This document shows positions 20,841 through 20,899 of a stretch of 20,899 nt of DNA, piece by piece. The notes beneath the pieces are model-generated. The model saw only the letters and a list, made by a program, of their open reading frames with translations. It was not told the origin of the DNA and did not search any database. Within the stretch, counting starts at the first letter, position 1; the number at the start of each line of letters is the position of its first letter. The stretch comes from a virus, in IMG/VR virus record IMGVR_UViG_3300027736_000291, positions 1 through 20,899 of that record. One strand, 5' to 3'. The position numbers and the translations under genes were made by a program.

Positions 20841-20899
20841 TCATCCCTCTATTAGTTTGGAGTCGCGTACTTGTGTGAGCATTGCGCGCAAGGCCGAAC

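Larger units (their letters stand above)
20201..20899. other. Non-coding, structure-rich region (possible centromere/maintenance locus)
   Basis: No convincing gene is seen on either strand: open frames are short, use rare-looking Trp/Gly-rich sequence and lack ribosome sites. The region holds three parS-like palindromes, G-runs, repeated GGTACCTA and CCTATG words, several hairpins, and a TTTAG array. From 20587 to 20709 I see nothing specific beyond one GGTACCTA. This density of palindromes and repeats resembles partition or replication regions of plasmids and phage-plasmids; function is inference. The right part is cut by the window. Confidence 0.55.

Noticed and set aside
20201-20899. tRNA gene or attachment site in the non-coding region
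   Set aside because: No T-arm GGTTCGAATCC-like segment or cloverleaf with CCA-end pairing was found, and no direct repeat pair suggestive of att sites.

Overview
The window looks like the virion-assembly half of a tailed double-stranded DNA phage, plus the start of a second, oppositely transcribed region. Virion genes run on the minus strand from about 19.0 kb to the left edge: large terminase, portal, three low-complexity virion-type proteins, a GroES-like co-chaperonin, a probable scaffold, decoration-type protein, major capsid protein, small conserved phage proteins, a gp4-like adaptor, a collagen-like tail protein, a glycosyltransferase and two small lysis-module-like genes. A long P22-type portal, an adaptor-like protein and no tape measure in the window suggest a short-tailed (podovirus-like) particle. 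The host cannot be fixed from sequence alone. Four perfect chromosomal-type parS palindromes and a canonical twin-arginine signal only say that it is a bacterium with ParB and Tat, and a proteobacterium is a reasonable guess.

Layout, in transcription order on the minus strand. (a) 19011-14544: a 53-residue ORF, terminase, a 70-residue protein and portal, mostly with stop/start overlaps or short gaps. (b) 14544-10147: three 457-521 residue proteins rich in A, P, G and K, carrying internal repeats and a shared [K/R]xGG motif. (c) 10045-7886: a 70-residue protein, GroES-like protein, scaffold candidate and a conserved 201-residue protein, closed by a hairpin terminator. (d) 7704-6193: decoration candidate and major capsid protein, with a candidate promoter in front and a hairpin behind. 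(e) 6082-5350: two small virion-type proteins, closed by a clear rho-independent terminator. (f) 5280-1: small conserved phage proteins, structural and adaptor proteins, a Zn-ribbon protein, collagen-like tail protein, glycosyltransferase, a holin-region-like protein and a truncated membrane/coiled-coil protein. The capsid genes therefore sit in their own transcription unit, as expected when the major capsid protein is needed in large excess.

From 19.1 kb rightwards the strand switches. Two plus-strand genes of unknown function follow (82 aa, and 242 aa with a Tat signal). After them come about 700 bp (20201-20899) with no convincing gene but dense non-coding structure. Four exact copies of TGTTTCACGTGAAACA lie at 19442, 20201, 20386 and 20571; the last three are spaced exactly 185 bp apart. 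Between them lie G-runs, repeated GGTACCTA and CCTATG words and hairpins, followed by a TTTAG pentamer array at 20774-20840. I read this as a centromere-like, and possibly replication or maintenance, region that could load host (or phage) ParB. It is the strongest candidate for an undescribed system in the window. The function is inference; the sites and their spacing are directly visible.
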